A stretch of 64,000 nt of DNA from SYFY01 sp041752315 (GTDB lineage Bacteria > Pseudomonadota > Gammaproteobacteria > Pseudomonadales > Azotimanducaceae), in NCBI GenBank assembly GCA_041752315.1, contig JBGSHJ010000075.1:62001-126000 (forward strand), given 5' to 3'. Of this stretch, positions 6,905 to 16,175 are shown one piece after another. The notes under the pieces were generated by a model. It saw nothing but the letters and a program-made list of their open reading frames with translations. It was not told where the DNA came from and searched no databases. Every line of letters starts with the position of its first letter. Within the stretch, counting starts at the first letter, position 1. Both the position numbers and the translations under genes were made by a program.

Positions 6905-9096
6905 ATGCCCAACCGCTCAACTTCCACTGCGATGCCATTCAGCGCCGCCGTCCCCGTAGGTTCGTCGACGACATCTGCCGCTGCCAGCAGATTGTAATTG
7001 GCGCGCGCAAAACCATGCGGAAGGCACACCACACCGCTTCGCATGGAATCACCCAATACCACCCGGGCTTGGATCGAGCCGACAGCGTTGAAGAGTCGGA
7101 CCCGATCTCCCTGCGAAATCTGGCGGGCCCTGGCGTCCTCTTCATTCATTTCGATCACACACACGTCCACTCCCCGGTCGAGCCCGCGAACACCCGTCAG
7201 CCACGAATTGTTGGATTTCACGTTGCGTCGGCCCACCAGTACCAGCCCACCGGCGGGTGCGGTGTTCTTCAATCGTTCGATTTCCGAAAGCACCAGAGGC
7301 GGCGCCAGATCCATCACTCCATCGTGGTGGCGAATCTCTTCCTTGAGTCTCGATCGCAGCGGGCCCAACTCCACACCATTGGGCGCCGCACCAACCAGGG
7401 CGAGGGTCAGACCCCGGGTTTGTCCGAAGGCGTCACCAAACGGACCGGCACGAAAACCAAGATCCAGCAGACGTTCAACCCCTTTTGCCGGCTCGATCAG
7501 CCCGAGGATTTCCTGCACATCACGTGCGTGTATCGCTCCGTCCGGATCGCTGACATATTTGTGCACGGCGCTGGCCACCACGTCATCTTCAAAACCGGCC
7601 AGCGTGGCCGCGTCGGCAACCTGCCCGCCCGATAACAGCCCAAAGGCCATTTGCAGGCACAGGCTCCATTCATCGGGGCGATCGCTCATGGTGATCAACG
7701 GCGGCGAATAGCGGGCCACGTTTTTCCAGCCCCACGAACCAAGGTAGTGATCGTAGTGGCTCTCTTCGAAGGGAGACGTGCCTGGCAGCAGGACATGCGC
7801 AAGCGAGGCAGTCTCCGACTCCAGGATGTCTACCGCCACGATCAGTTCCAGGGACTCAAGGGCTTTGCGCAGTCGATTGCCGTCAGGGTTGGACAACAAC
7901 GGATTTCCGGCAAAACAGACCAGTGCACGGATCTGTCCCGGACCCGGCGTTTCGATTTCTTCCACAAGGCAGGTCACCGGCAGTTGTCCACCCACTTCGG
8001 GCCGACCGGAAACGCGGCTGTGCCAGCGTGCGTATTCGAGACCGTCGACACCGGTCCTGGCCAATGCTGGTGGACTCGCGAACACCTGTTCGCCAAACAG
8101 CGCACCACCTGGCACGTCGAGGCTGCCCAGCAACAGATTCAGGGTTTCAACCAGAAAACTCGCGAGTGTGCCAAAAGCCTGCAGTGTTGTGCCGACCCGA
8201 CCATAAACGACCGGCGATCGCGCCGCACGAAGCTGCGCCGCCAACCCACGGATCACCTCTGCAGACAACCCCGTCCGCTGTGCAGCCTCGTTCATGTCGA
8301 TGGAGCCAAGCGTCGTCAGCAGGCTCGAAAGACCGCGTGTTGCATAAGCACCAGAAAGAACCACGCCGGTCTGTGTCAGCTCGTTGATCAATGCTGCCAG
8401 CAACCAGGCATCGGACCCTGGGCGCAGCGCCAGATGCTGATCAGCCAGTCGAGCGGTTTCCGTCCGACGGGGATCGACGACCACCAGACGTCCACCACCG
8501 GCCCGCAAGGCACGGATCTTGTCGCGGAACCCGGGCACCATCCACAGACTGCCGTTCGAGACCACCGGGTTTGCACCCAGCATCAACAGGAAGTCGGTGT
8601 GCACGATATCCGGAACCGGTACCGCCATGTCATTGCCGAACATCAGCTCGCTCGCCAGTTGTTTGGGCAGCTGGTCAACACTGGCTGCGGAATACAGATT
8701 CCGCGAACCGAGTTGCCCGGCGAACACTCCAAGCCCCATCCCCAACCCGACGTTGTGTGCCGAAGGATTGCCTATGTAGATCGCCACCGAATCATTTCCG
8801 TATCGATGACGCAGCTCGGTCAGACGCCGGGCAGCCACACCAAAGGCTTCATTCCAGGTCGTCGTTCGTGTGCCGGTTTCATCCCTGACGCGAGGCCGCA
8901 GAATGCGGCGCGGGTCTGTGTGCAACTGTGCCAATGCGACACCTTTGGGACAAAGATGGCCTTCTGAAAACAGATCGTCGTCGTTCCCCCGGATACGGAC
9001 GATGGTTTCCCCACGCATGGTCACCTGCAAACCACACCCGGCTTCACAGATCGGACAGATTCGGTGCAGGGTTCGTTCTGGCCTGGTGTCATTCAT
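6898..9096 (-). CDS. Molybdopterin oxidoreductase (DMSO reductase superfamily)
   Basis: A 732-residue bis-MGD-type oxidoreductase. ATG 9096 follows GGAGG closely. The N-terminal iron-sulfur motif is complete: Cys14, Cys17, Cys21 (CPICEAGC) and Cys49 (CPKG). The central domain carries cofactor-binding blocks such as MLGANPVVSNGS and VVVDPRRTETA, and the C-terminus has the dinucleotide-binding domain with LPHGFARANYNLL. Where formate dehydrogenases place Sec/Cys the sequence reads YSAASVDQLPKQ (136-142 region), so the metal ligand, if any, may be serine. No twin-arginine leader and no dedicated electron-transfer subunit are seen. It resembles FdhF/BisC-like proteins of unknown substrate and is divergent from creB. 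Confidence 0.88.
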   Translation of the reverse strand: MNDTRPERTLHRICPICEAGCGLQVTMRGETIVRIRGNDDDLFSEGHLCPKGVALAQLHTDPRRILRPRVRDETGTRTTTWNEAFGVAARRLTELRHRYGNDSVAIYIGNPSAHNVGLGMGLGVFAGQLGSRNLYSAASVDQLPKQLASELMFGNDMAVPVPDIVHTDFLLMLGANPVVSNGSLWMVPGFRDKIRALRAGGGRLVVVDPRRTETARLADQHLALRPGSDAWLLAALINELTQTGVVLSGAYATRGLSSLLTTLGSIDMNEAAQRTGLSAEVIRGLAAQLRAARSPVVYGRVGTTLQAFGTLASFLVETLNLLLGSLDVPGGALFGEQVFASPPALARTGVDGLEYARWHSRVSGRPEVGGQLPVTCLVEEIETPGPGQIRALVCFAGNPLLSNPDGNRLRKALESLELIVAVDILESETASLAHVLLPGTSPFEESHYDHYLGSWGWKNVARYSPPLITMSDRPDEWSLCLQMAFGLLSGGQVADAATLAGFEDDVVASAVHKYVSDPDGAIHARDVQEILGLIEPAKGVERLLDLGFRAGPFGDAFGQTRGLTLALVGAAPNGVELGPLRSRLKEEIRHHDGVMDLAPPLVLSEIERLKNTAPAGGLVLVGRRNVKSNNSWLTGVRGLDRGVDVCVIEMNEEDARARQISQGDRVRLFNAVGSIQARVVLGDSMRSGVVCLPHGFARANYNLLAAADVVDEPTGTAALNGIAVEVERLGIC

Positions 9097-9195
9097 GGGA
9101 TTCCTCCGTCCAATGAGGGTATCGCACTCCACTTCTGTTCGGCCAGCCAGTAAAGTCCGGTTGCCATTCCTGCCGTTGTTGGGTGAACCAGCCAG

Positions 9196-9909
9196 ATGTC
9201 TCACATCCTGATCGTGGAGGACGAACCGGCCATCGCCGATACGCTGGTTTACGCGCTGACTGCCGATGGACATTCAACACACTGGACAACCCTGGCCGGC
9301 GAAGCGATTGCCTATCTGCAGGAACACCGCGCAGACCTCGTGATCCTGGACGTGGGTCTGCCGGATCAGAACGGGTTTGAAGCGTGCAAGCGCCTGCGGC
9401 TCTTTTCCGAAGTGCCAGTGCTGTTTCTCACGGCTCGGGGCAGCGAGGTGGATCGTGTCGTCGGGCTTGAAATCGGTGCCGACGATTATGTCGTCAAACC
9501 GTTCAGCCCACGCGAAGTCGCCGCTCGAATTCGAGGCATTCTCAAGCGGACCGGTAACGCCAGGGCGGGCAGTCCGGAATCAGGCAGTGCGATCGACGCC
9601 GATCCCGAGTTTGTGATCGATACCACTCGCCAACAGATCAGTTTTGTGGGTCAGCCTCTGGTCCTGACACGCTTCGAGTTCGAAATTCTGGCGTGCCTGG
9701 TGCGCCAGCCCGAACGTGTATTTTCACGGGAGCAGCTCCTGCAGGCAGGGGGAATCAGCTCCCATGCGGGATATGAACGAAACATCGACAGCCATATCAA
9801 GAGCCTGCGTGCCAAGCTCCGTCAGGTGAACACGCAACGCGAACCGATTCACACCAACCGGGGTTTTGGGTACAGCTATCAACGGCCTTCGAACAAGGCG
9901 GGCAGCTGA
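9196..9909 (+). CDS. creB: Response regulator CreB
   Basis: A 237-residue OmpR/PhoB-family response regulator. The receiver domain (1-115) has the acidic pocket EDE, phospho-acceptor Asp52 in VILDVGLP, Thr79 and Lys101 (VVKPF). The C-terminal winged helix includes LTRFEFEILACLVRQPERVFSREQ-type spacing and RNIDSHIKSLRAKLR. Assignment to CreB rather than another OmpR regulator rests on the immediately following creC and creD. In E. coli, CreB binds direct repeats called cre tags and switches on creD and metabolic genes. A matching repeat array is present upstream of creD here. The gene is divergent from the molybdopterin oxidoreductase across about 100 bases. Confidence 0.9.
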   Translation: MSHILIVEDEPAIADTLVYALTADGHSTHWTTLAGEAIAYLQEHRADLVILDVGLPDQNGFEACKRLRLFSEVPVLFLTARGSEVDRVVGLEIGADDYVVKPFSPREVAARIRGILKRTGNARAGSPESGSAIDADPEFVIDTTRQQISFVGQPLVLTRFEFEILACLVRQPERVFSREQLLQAGGISSHAGYERNIDSHIKSLRAKLRQVNTQREPIHTNRGFGYSYQRPSNKAGS

Positions 9910-9914
9910 CGTTC

Positions 9915-11378
9915 ATGCCTTTGTCACTGGGTCTGCGCATCTTCCTCGTCTATGGTGTCTTTGTCGGGCTGATCGGCTTTTTCGTGCTGCAGATGGTCAA
10001 TGAAGAGATCAAACCGGCTGTCCGCCAATCCACTGAGGAGGCGCTGGTGGACACGGCCAATCTGCTGGCCGAACTGGTGGCCGGAGAATTCGAACCACCC
10101 GACCTGCAGGCGGGCAGGCTGGCATCGGTACTGGCGCGCTATCAGGCCCGCAGGCCGGCGGCCGACATCTGGGGGATGCCAAAGGACGAAGTCAGTCACC
10201 GGATCTACATCACGGACCACCGCGGTATCGTCCGCTTTGATTCCGCAGGACTCGCCGTTGGTGAGGACTATTCCACCTGGAACGACGTCTACCTGACGCT
10301 GCAGGGCAAGTATGGCGCACGCTCCACCCGCGATGATCCAGCAGATGAAAACTCGACGGTCATGTACGTCGCCGCGCCAATACGGGTGAAGGACCAGATC
10401 GTCGGCGTGCTCACCGTCGCCAAGCCGAACCATACCTTGCAGCCTTACATCGAACGTTCGCAACGACGACTGGCGCTGATCGGTGGTGGACTGATAACGC
10501 TGGGGCTGTTGTTCGGTGCAGTGTTGTCCTGGCGATTCGGGCGCGCGCTGAAACAACTGACCAGTTACGCCACGGCCATCAGTGAAGGGGAACGGGCGGT
10601 GATTCCGCACCTGAACGGGAGCGACCTGAAGCAGTTGGCAGGTGCCGTTGAGGCCATGCGTGTCCAGCTGGAAGGCAAGGCCTATGTTGAACGTTATGTG
10701 CAGACCCTGACTCATGAGTTGAAGACGCCGCTGGCGGCCATCAATGGCGCGGCCGAGCTCTTGCACCAGGATCTCTCGGAGACTGACCGGAATCGGTTCC
10801 TGCTCAACATCGAAACAGAGGCCGAACGCCTCCACCAGTTGAGTGAGCGCCTGCTGGATCTGTCTCAGGTGGAGTCGCGGCAGGGCCTCGAGTCACCTGG
10901 AGCACTTTCGGTCCACGAACTGGTTAACGCAGTCATCGACAGTCAGATGCCAAGGTTGCGGCAACGCAACCAGCAGCTGGTGATCGACATTCCCGCCAAC
11001 CTGTATGTTCACGGCGAGCGCTTTCTCCTGCAGCACGGCCTCAGCAACCTGCTCGACAATGCGATCGAGTTCACGCCGGATGGTGGTCACATCCGGGTGG
11101 ACACAATGTCCACCGACAGTGATCTCACCATCCGGATCGGCAACAGCGGTGCACCGATTCCGGCTTACGCCCTGCCACGTCTGAAAGAGAGGTTCTATTC
11201 CCTGCCACGACCAAACACGGGTCGAAAGAGCACTGGCCTGGGCCTCAACTTTGTCGAGGAAGTGGCAGTGCTGCACGGTGGCGCGCTGAGTATCAGCAAT
11301 ACGCAAGAGGGAGTGGCGGCCTGCCTGACCTTGCCCAACTACACGAACAGGCACCAACCCCTGCAATCTCCACACTGA
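9915..11378 (+). CDS. creC: Sensor histidine kinase CreC
   Basis: A 487-residue inner-membrane kinase starting five bases after creB ends. There are transmembrane segments at about 9-27 and 185-206 with an extracytoplasmic sensor between them, then a HAMP-like linker (207-255), a HisKA domain with phospho-acceptor His267 in THELKTPLAAI, and an ATPase domain with N-box SNLLDNAIEFTP and G-box STGLGLNFVEE. Length and architecture match CreC. It should phosphorylate CreB; the signal is not certain even in E. coli (growth on fermentation products in minimal medium). The stop codon lies inside the repeat array that precedes creD. Confidence 0.92.
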   Translation: MPLSLGLRIFLVYGVFVGLIGFFVLQMVNEEIKPAVRQSTEEALVDTANLLAELVAGEFEPPDLQAGRLASVLARYQARRPAADIWGMPKDEVSHRIYITDHRGIVRFDSAGLAVGEDYSTWNDVYLTLQGKYGARSTRDDPADENSTVMYVAAPIRVKDQIVGVLTVAKPNHTLQPYIERSQRRLALIGGGLITLGLLFGAVLSWRFGRALKQLTSYATAISEGERAVIPHLNGSDLKQLAGAVEAMRVQLEGKAYVERYVQTLTHELKTPLAAINGAAELLHQDLSETDRNRFLLNIETEAERLHQLSERLLDLSQVESRQGLESPGALSVHELVNAVIDSQMPRLRQRNQQLVIDIPANLYVHGERFLLQHGLSNLLDNAIEFTPDGGHIRVDTMSTDSDLTIRIGNSGAPIPAYALPRLKERFYSLPRPNTGRKSTGLGLNFVEEVAVLHGGALSISNTQEGVAACLTLPNYTNRHQPLQSPH

Positions 11379-11428
11379 TTCCACACGCACTCCACGCGCT
11401 TTCTACACAAAGATCACCCGATCTCCAC
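11369..11428 (+). promoter_or_regulatory. Six-copy CreB-type (cre-tag-like) repeat array
   Basis: Pentamers lie at an exact 11-base pitch: TCCAC at 11369, 11380 and 11391, TCTAC at 11402, ATCAC at 11413 and TCCAC at 11424. The published E. coli cre tag is TTCAC-N6-TTCAC, which has the same 11-base period, so this looks like an extended CreB operator. The array begins inside the end of creC and ends about 50 bases before creD, the expected place for activation of creD. Confidence 0.7.
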
Positions 11429-11478
11429 AATGGAAAGACAGGCTGGGCACTCCTTCATTCATCTGGAGCAAACCCGTC

Positions 11479-12825
11479 GTGCAACGCCAACTTCTCTATC
11501 GCCTGCTCGCCATATGCGGTCTCTCCATCGTGCTGCTGATCTGTCTTGGCGCCGTGCAGAACATCGTTTACGAACGCCAGGAACGCAGCCTCACGGTCAA
11601 ACAGGACATCGCACGCAACTCTGCCTATCAGCAGAAAGTGAGCGGTCCTGTGCTGGTCATTCCCTGGCAAAAAGTGGTTCGTGAGACCGTTCCCGTCGAT
11701 GGTGTGGGTACCCAGACGGTCGAACGCCTGGAAACCGGGCACCTGCACATCCTGCCGGATTCTCTGGTGATCGACGGTACCCTGACCAACGAAGTGCGCG
11801 CACGGGGCATCTACCGTGCACATCTGTATCGCGCCAGGACCCTCCTCAAGGGGGTATTCCTTGTACCCCCGCACTTCGGCGTGACCCAGGACCTGGTCGA
11901 CTACAGCTTCGGGCAACCCGTGCTCAGCATCGGCATCAGCGATATCCGGGGAATAGAATCGGGACTGAAACTGTCCTTTGATGATGCAGAGGTGGCCTTT
12001 CTGCCGGGTGCCAGCAGCCCGATCCTCGGAGAAGGTGCCCACGCCGAAGTGCCAGTGGCTGATGGGGCACACGAGCAAAGTCATGCCTTCGAAATTCCAC
12101 TCAACCTGCAAGGTACGGAACAGCTTCGCCTCATGCCGGTCGGCAAGACCACGCAGGTGCGGCTGTCGTCCAACTGGCCGCATCCGTCGTTCATCGGCGA
12201 GTTTCTGCCGGTTGAGCGCAACATTTCGACAAACGGCTTCGACGCCCGCTGGTCGACATCCTTCTTCGCCACCAACCTGCAGTCGCTCTTCGACACGTGT
12301 TTCGACAGTACGGCCTGCGAGGAACTCCATGGGCGGGACTTTGGCGTCAGCCTGGTCGATCCCGTCGACCAATATGTACAGAGCGAACGTTCCCTCAAAT
12401 ACGGCCTGTTGTTCATCGCCCTGACCTTCGCCGGGTTTTTCCTGTTCGAGGTACTGAAGTCCATGACCGTCCACCCCGTGCAATACGGGTTTGTCGGCAT
12501 GGCCCTGGTGATCTTCTACCTGCTCCTGCTGTCGCTGTCGGAGCATGTCGGTTTTGCGGCAGCCTACCTCGTATCGACCACGGCCTGCGTGTTGCTGATC
12601 GGCGGTTACCTGCGCTCGGTGCTGAAAAGTACGGCTCGCGCAGGCGGGTTCAGTGCCGGCCTCGCGGTGGTCTACGGGGTACTCTTTACGGTATTGAACG
12701 CCGAGGACTACGCCCTGCTGCTGGGCTCGGCACTGCTGTTCCTGGTACTGGGAATGGCGATGTATGTATCCAGGAACGTGGACTGGTTTGGTATCGCGAA
12801 GTCCGCGCCACCACGGGCCAGCTGA
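11479..12825 (+). CDS. creD: Inner membrane protein CreD
   Basis: A 448-residue inner-membrane protein with one N-terminal transmembrane segment (about 7-25), a large beta-rich extracytoplasmic domain (about 30-300) and a C-terminal bundle of about six transmembrane helices, which is the CreD arrangement. Family blocks include LPDSLVIDG, QSERSLKYGLLFIALTF and FEVLKSMTVHPVQYGFVGMALVIF-like residues before a leucine-rich helix. The start is a GTG with GGAG somewhat far upstream; no better in-frame start exists. CreD is a CreB-controlled protein linked to envelope stress and beta-lactam tolerance in several gammaproteobacteria. The separate upstream array suggests it has its own promoter within the creBCD operon. 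Confidence 0.9.
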   Translation: MQRQLLYRLLAICGLSIVLLICLGAVQNIVYERQERSLTVKQDIARNSAYQQKVSGPVLVIPWQKVVRETVPVDGVGTQTVERLETGHLHILPDSLVIDGTLTNEVRARGIYRAHLYRARTLLKGVFLVPPHFGVTQDLVDYSFGQPVLSIGISDIRGIESGLKLSFDDAEVAFLPGASSPILGEGAHAEVPVADGAHEQSHAFEIPLNLQGTEQLRLMPVGKTTQVRLSSNWPHPSFIGEFLPVERNISTNGFDARWSTSFFATNLQSLFDTCFDSTACEELHGRDFGVSLVDPVDQYVQSERSLKYGLLFIALTFAGFFLFEVLKSMTVHPVQYGFVGMALVIFYLLLLSLSEHVGFAAAYLVSTTACVLLIGGYLRSVLKSTARAGGFSAGLAVVYGVLFTVLNAEDYALLLGSALLFLVLGMAMYVSRNVDWFGIAKSAPPRAS

Positions 12826-12826
12826 C

Positions 12827-12876
12827 CCGGTCTGAAAGGGGCGGTCTGAAAGAGGCGGTCAGAATGGGGCGGTCAG
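12827..12876 (+). repeat. 14-nt imperfect tandem repeat after creD
   Basis: Units of 14 bases start at 12827, 12841, 12855 and 12869: CCGGTCTGAAAGGG, GCGGTCTGAAAGAG, GCGGTCAGAATGGG and a last, partial unit beginning GCGGTCAG. The array starts two bases after the creD stop codon and its last unit forms the left arm of a hairpin. Confidence 0.7.
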
Positions 12877-12889
12877 TCCGGACCGCCCC
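12866..12889. terminator. Hairpin between convergent creD and carotenoid oxygenase
   Basis: GGGGCGGTC (12866-12874) pairs perfectly with GACCGCCCC (12881-12889) around a six-base loop, in the short gap between two convergent genes. The 3' flank on the plus strand is only moderately T-rich (CTTT), so it may work as a bidirectional but imperfect intrinsic terminator. Confidence 0.55.
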
Positions 12890-12916
12890 TGCCCTTTCAA
12901 CGCCTGGCGCCTGCGA

Positions 12917-14329
12917 TCAGGCAGCCACCCAGTTCCCGTGGAAACCGGCAGGTATCCGCATCGGCAGCATGGCCGTTGCCACCGGTCCTTTTTCCACATC
13001 GTCTGCGCGCAGGATGAAGAGGTCGCTCTTCTGCGTGGCTTCGTTGAAGCCCAGCACGATGAGATAACCATCATTTTCTGCCTTGGCGTTGCTGGCCGGT
13101 GCAAAGATCGCCTCGCCGAGCGAGTATCCCGGACCGGGTGTCCAGGTGCGACGTCGATTGCCATCATGGGTGTCGTAGTGAACCACGTGTGAAAAACCAC
13201 CCAGTCGATTTGACGGTGATCCCACCGCATAACCGTGCCGGTAGGCATAGGTGCTCAAGCGGTCATCGGTACGCGGAAATTCACAGGCAAAATCGTCGAA
13301 CAGTTCTTCCTTGATCGAGTTGGTGTTGTCGGCAAGATCCACGGTCCAGCGCCGGAAGGTTGGCGCTACCCCATCGGACACATCGGCCATCTTGCCATCC
13401 AGCTTCGGCGCAAACTGTGTTGCGTTGGAACCGGTCACGTCGGCGTGCAGTTTCGAACCGTCGGTCCAGGCATTCATCATATGGAACATGAACCGCGAAT
13501 CGCCGGTAAACCAGCGCACATCGGCTGCCGTACCGTCGCGAGGAATCACTCCGAAATGTGACCCCTTGTCCGGCTCCCAGGCCATCATCGGGCCTCCGGT
13601 CATCACCCGTTCGATGCTGGTCGTCAGTGGGAAGATCGGGAAGATCGCGTGGGTTTTTGTCACGAAAAAGTCGTGCACCATCGCCGGAAACGGAGCATCA
13701 AAAAACTCGTTGCGGGTGAGCTTGCCGTTTTTGTCGGCTACGTTGTAGCGCAGCGTCTTGCTGGCAGGTCCCGTGGCGCTGTAGCCAAAGAAGATCATCT
13801 CACCAGTCTGCACATCGAACTTTGGATGTGCAGTGATCGGGCCGTTGATCTGGCCATCAAAACTGATCGTGCCTTTGGTCGCCAGCGACTTCGGTTCGAT
13901 CGCAACGGCCAGTGCACCTTCCATCAACGCCAGCAACCGGCCCTGATGCTCGACGATGTTCGTGTTCGCCGTGTTGTATTCCTCATTCACTACCGAGGGA
14001 TCGGACATCATGGGATTGCCAAATACCCCATAGAGTTTCTTGCCTGCAGCACGTTCCAGTTCGAACTTGCGGGTCCTGACCCAGCGATTGCGCCAGGACA
14101 CACGCCCGTTGTCGATGTTGAACGCGTGGATCATGCCGTCGCCATCGAACCAGTGATACTGATCACCCTCGCGTGGGGCGTGCAGCGGATCGGGTCCATT
14201 GCGGTAATAGGTTCCGGCAAGGTCCGCAGGCAGTTCGCCTTTCACCATCAGGTCGGGTGCGTCGCATTCTGCGCCGAGCGGTGCAAACGCTCCCTGCAGG
14301 AACGGATCATTGGGCATCGGTCGGGTCAT
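12917..14329 (-). CDS. Carotenoid oxygenase family protein
   Basis: A 470-residue non-haem iron dioxygenase of the carotenoid cleavage oxygenase (RPE65/CCD) family. The four iron-binding histidines expected of the seven-bladed propeller are visible: His168 (TAHPKFD), His219 (MVHDFF), His283 (MFHMMNAW) and His464 (FHGNW) near the C-terminus. The N-terminal block GTYYRNGPDP is also typical. Bacterial members cleave carotenoids, apocarotenoids or stilbenoids such as lignostilbene, and the substrate cannot be told from sequence. No signal peptide is seen. The gene converges with creD and is about 110 bases from the MelB-type transporter gene on the same strand. Confidence 0.92.
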   Translation of the reverse strand: MTRPMPNDPFLQGAFAPLGAECDAPDLMVKGELPADLAGTYYRNGPDPLHAPREGDQYHWFDGDGMIHAFNIDNGRVSWRNRWVRTRKFELERAAGKKLYGVFGNPMMSDPSVVNEEYNTANTNIVEHQGRLLALMEGALAVAIEPKSLATKGTISFDGQINGPITAHPKFDVQTGEMIFFGYSATGPASKTLRYNVADKNGKLTRNEFFDAPFPAMVHDFFVTKTHAIFPIFPLTTSIERVMTGGPMMAWEPDKGSHFGVIPRDGTAADVRWFTGDSRFMFHMMNAWTDGSKLHADVTGSNATQFAPKLDGKMADVSDGVAPTFRRWTVDLADNTNSIKEELFDDFACEFPRTDDRLSTYAYRHGYAVGSPSNRLGGFSHVVHYDTHDGNRRRTWTPGPGYSLGEAIFAPASNAKAENDGYLIVLGFNEATQKSDLFILRADDVEKGPVATAMLPMRIPAGFHGNWVAA

Positions 14330-14443
14330 GGCGTGGTACTCCTGTAGATATCGCGGTTTCGCGGATTGAGACGATGAAATTGTACCCTCTATCCTGTCTC
14401 CCCCGGCAAACCAGGCCAGGTTTCGGGAACTGGTGCAAACCTG

Positions 14444-15934
14444 TCAGTTGCGTCGTTCGAGATCGGCCTGAATGTCTTCAAGCTGCACACGTGTCAGCGA
14501 ATACCGGGTCAACAGGTAGATCGGGATGATATAGAGCGAGGGGACGATCAGGCCATCGATGACGGCCAGTCTGAACAGCGTGTCGGCATCCACCTCGCCC
14601 GGTCCTGCGCCACGCGGAAACACGATGACAAGATCGAGCAGCAGGCCACCAACGATCAGCCCGATGCTCGAGACCGACTTGGTGGCAAACCCGATCGCGG
14701 ACGTGAACACCCCTTCCTGACGCATGTTCATCCGCAGATCCTGCTCATCCACCAGATCAGCAATCATCGAGCTGAACATGATGGCGGCGATGGTGATCAG
14801 GGCGACCAGCACACTGGCATGGATCACAAAGGCCACCAGCAGCATGGCATCGCCATTGGCTAGCAGGATATCGAGAAACCGTAAACTGACCTTCAACATC
14901 CCCAGGGCCAGGCTGCTACCAAGTGCCCCCACGAGGATCGTGTGCTTCTCGAAACGTCGTTGGAGCACCGGGACCACGGCAAACGCCAGCAACGCACCGA
15001 CCAGCACCAATCCGAACCAGCGCAGATCACTGGACTTGAACTCCCAGAACCAGGTGTTCATGTAGATCTCGAACACGCCGTTGATGCCGGCGATGCCACT
15101 GAACAACATGAACGCGATGAACAACCGTCGGTAGTTGGGACTGCGAAACGCCAGCAGAATCTGCTGCAGCAACACCAGAAACCGGAAATCTGGTGTTGGC
15201 TTGACCGGCTGCAGCAGATAGGGAATCTCGCGACGGGTCAGATGGGTTGTCAGCAGACACCAGGTCGGAATGAGCAGACCCAGGATGATGGCAAAGGTGG
15301 GGTAATTGCGTGGATCGAGCTGACCTGCAGGGTATTGCGCCGAACCTTCAAACACAAAGGTGAACACGAGGAAAAAGAACAGCAACCCGCCGGTCCAGCC
15401 AACCAGCATGCGGTAGGTGATGATCGACGTGCGTTCGACATAATCCTGTGAGTACTCGGCCGCCAGCGCATTCCAGGGGATCACAAAAAACGTGAAGGCA
15501 AAGCGTCCCAGCAAAGTGAAAGTCAGCAACCAGCCCGTCAAGAGCGCGGTGCTGGCACCCGCAGGCGGAGAGAAGAGCAGAAACATGCAAAGCCCAAGGG
15601 GAATCGCTGCGGCATACATGAACAGGTGACGCCGGCCAAAACGCGAGCGGAAATTGTCGGAATACGCACCTACCAGCGGATCGGTAATGGCGTCCACCAC
15701 CAAGGCAATCGCAAGAACCACCGACGCCGAAGAAGCCGGCACACCCAGAATCTGGCTGTAATAAAGCAGCAGAAACGTGTTGAACGCCAGGTCCTTGTGG
15801 CCTCCCGGCAGGGCACCGATACCCTGGAAGATCTTTGTGCTGACGGGAACCTTGCCAATCCGTACCTTGTCTCGCCGATACTCGGTGGGCACAGATTCTT
15901 CATGAGCGGCAGGACTGTTCAAGGGAGTGTTCAC
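14444..15934 (-). CDS. MFS transporter, GPH/MelB-like
   Basis: A 496-residue protein with about 12 transmembrane segments. The block ITDPLVGAYSDNFRSRFGRR is the glycoside-pentoside-hexuronide (MelB-like) signature in the loop between helices 2 and 3, and the N-terminus around FQGIGALPGGHKD suits the same group. Members import sugars or other small solutes with cations. In this lineage such genes are often found beside catabolic enzymes, so a sugar substrate should not be assumed. The start is a GTG at 15934. It lies upstream of the carotenoid oxygenase gene on the same strand and is divergent from the next MFS gene. Confidence 0.85.
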   Translation of the reverse strand: MNTPLNSPAAHEESVPTEYRRDKVRIGKVPVSTKIFQGIGALPGGHKDLAFNTFLLLYYSQILGVPASSASVVLAIALVVDAITDPLVGAYSDNFRSRFGRRHLFMYAAAIPLGLCMFLLFSPPAGASTALLTGWLLTFTLLGRFAFTFFVIPWNALAAEYSQDYVERTSIITYRMLVGWTGGLLFFFLVFTFVFEGSAQYPAGQLDPRNYPTFAIILGLLIPTWCLLTTHLTRREIPYLLQPVKPTPDFRFLVLLQQILLAFRSPNYRRLFIAFMLFSGIAGINGVFEIYMNTWFWEFKSSDLRWFGLVLVGALLAFAVVPVLQRRFEKHTILVGALGSSLALGMLKVSLRFLDILLANGDAMLLVAFVIHASVLVALITIAAIMFSSMIADLVDEQDLRMNMRQEGVFTSAIGFATKSVSSIGLIVGGLLLDLVIVFPRGAGPGEVDADTLFRLAVIDGLIVPSLYIIPIYLLTRYSLTRVQLEDIQADLERRN

Positions 15935-16175
15935 AAGGCTTCCAGCCTCGAGTGTTCTGTATTGCGGTGATCAGGTCAATCCAACTCTCAACCTGCAGAT
16001 CGGACCGCAACTCAAGCTCAATGAGGCGTCGATACGGCGCGATCAGACACCGGACATCCAATGGCCTGCCGGGTCGGAGAGGTTGGCAAAACTGCGGCCA
16101 CACATGTCGGTGCACAGGCTTGCCCGAAACCCGCTGCTTCATCACCATGCAGGTCAACGGGAACCTGGGAAGAAT

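Noticed and set aside
7651..8967. 438-codon plus-strand open frame
   Set aside because: It lies wholly antisense to the molybdopterin oxidoreductase, has no recognisable motif and reads as a GC-rich shadow rich in Arg, Gln and His.
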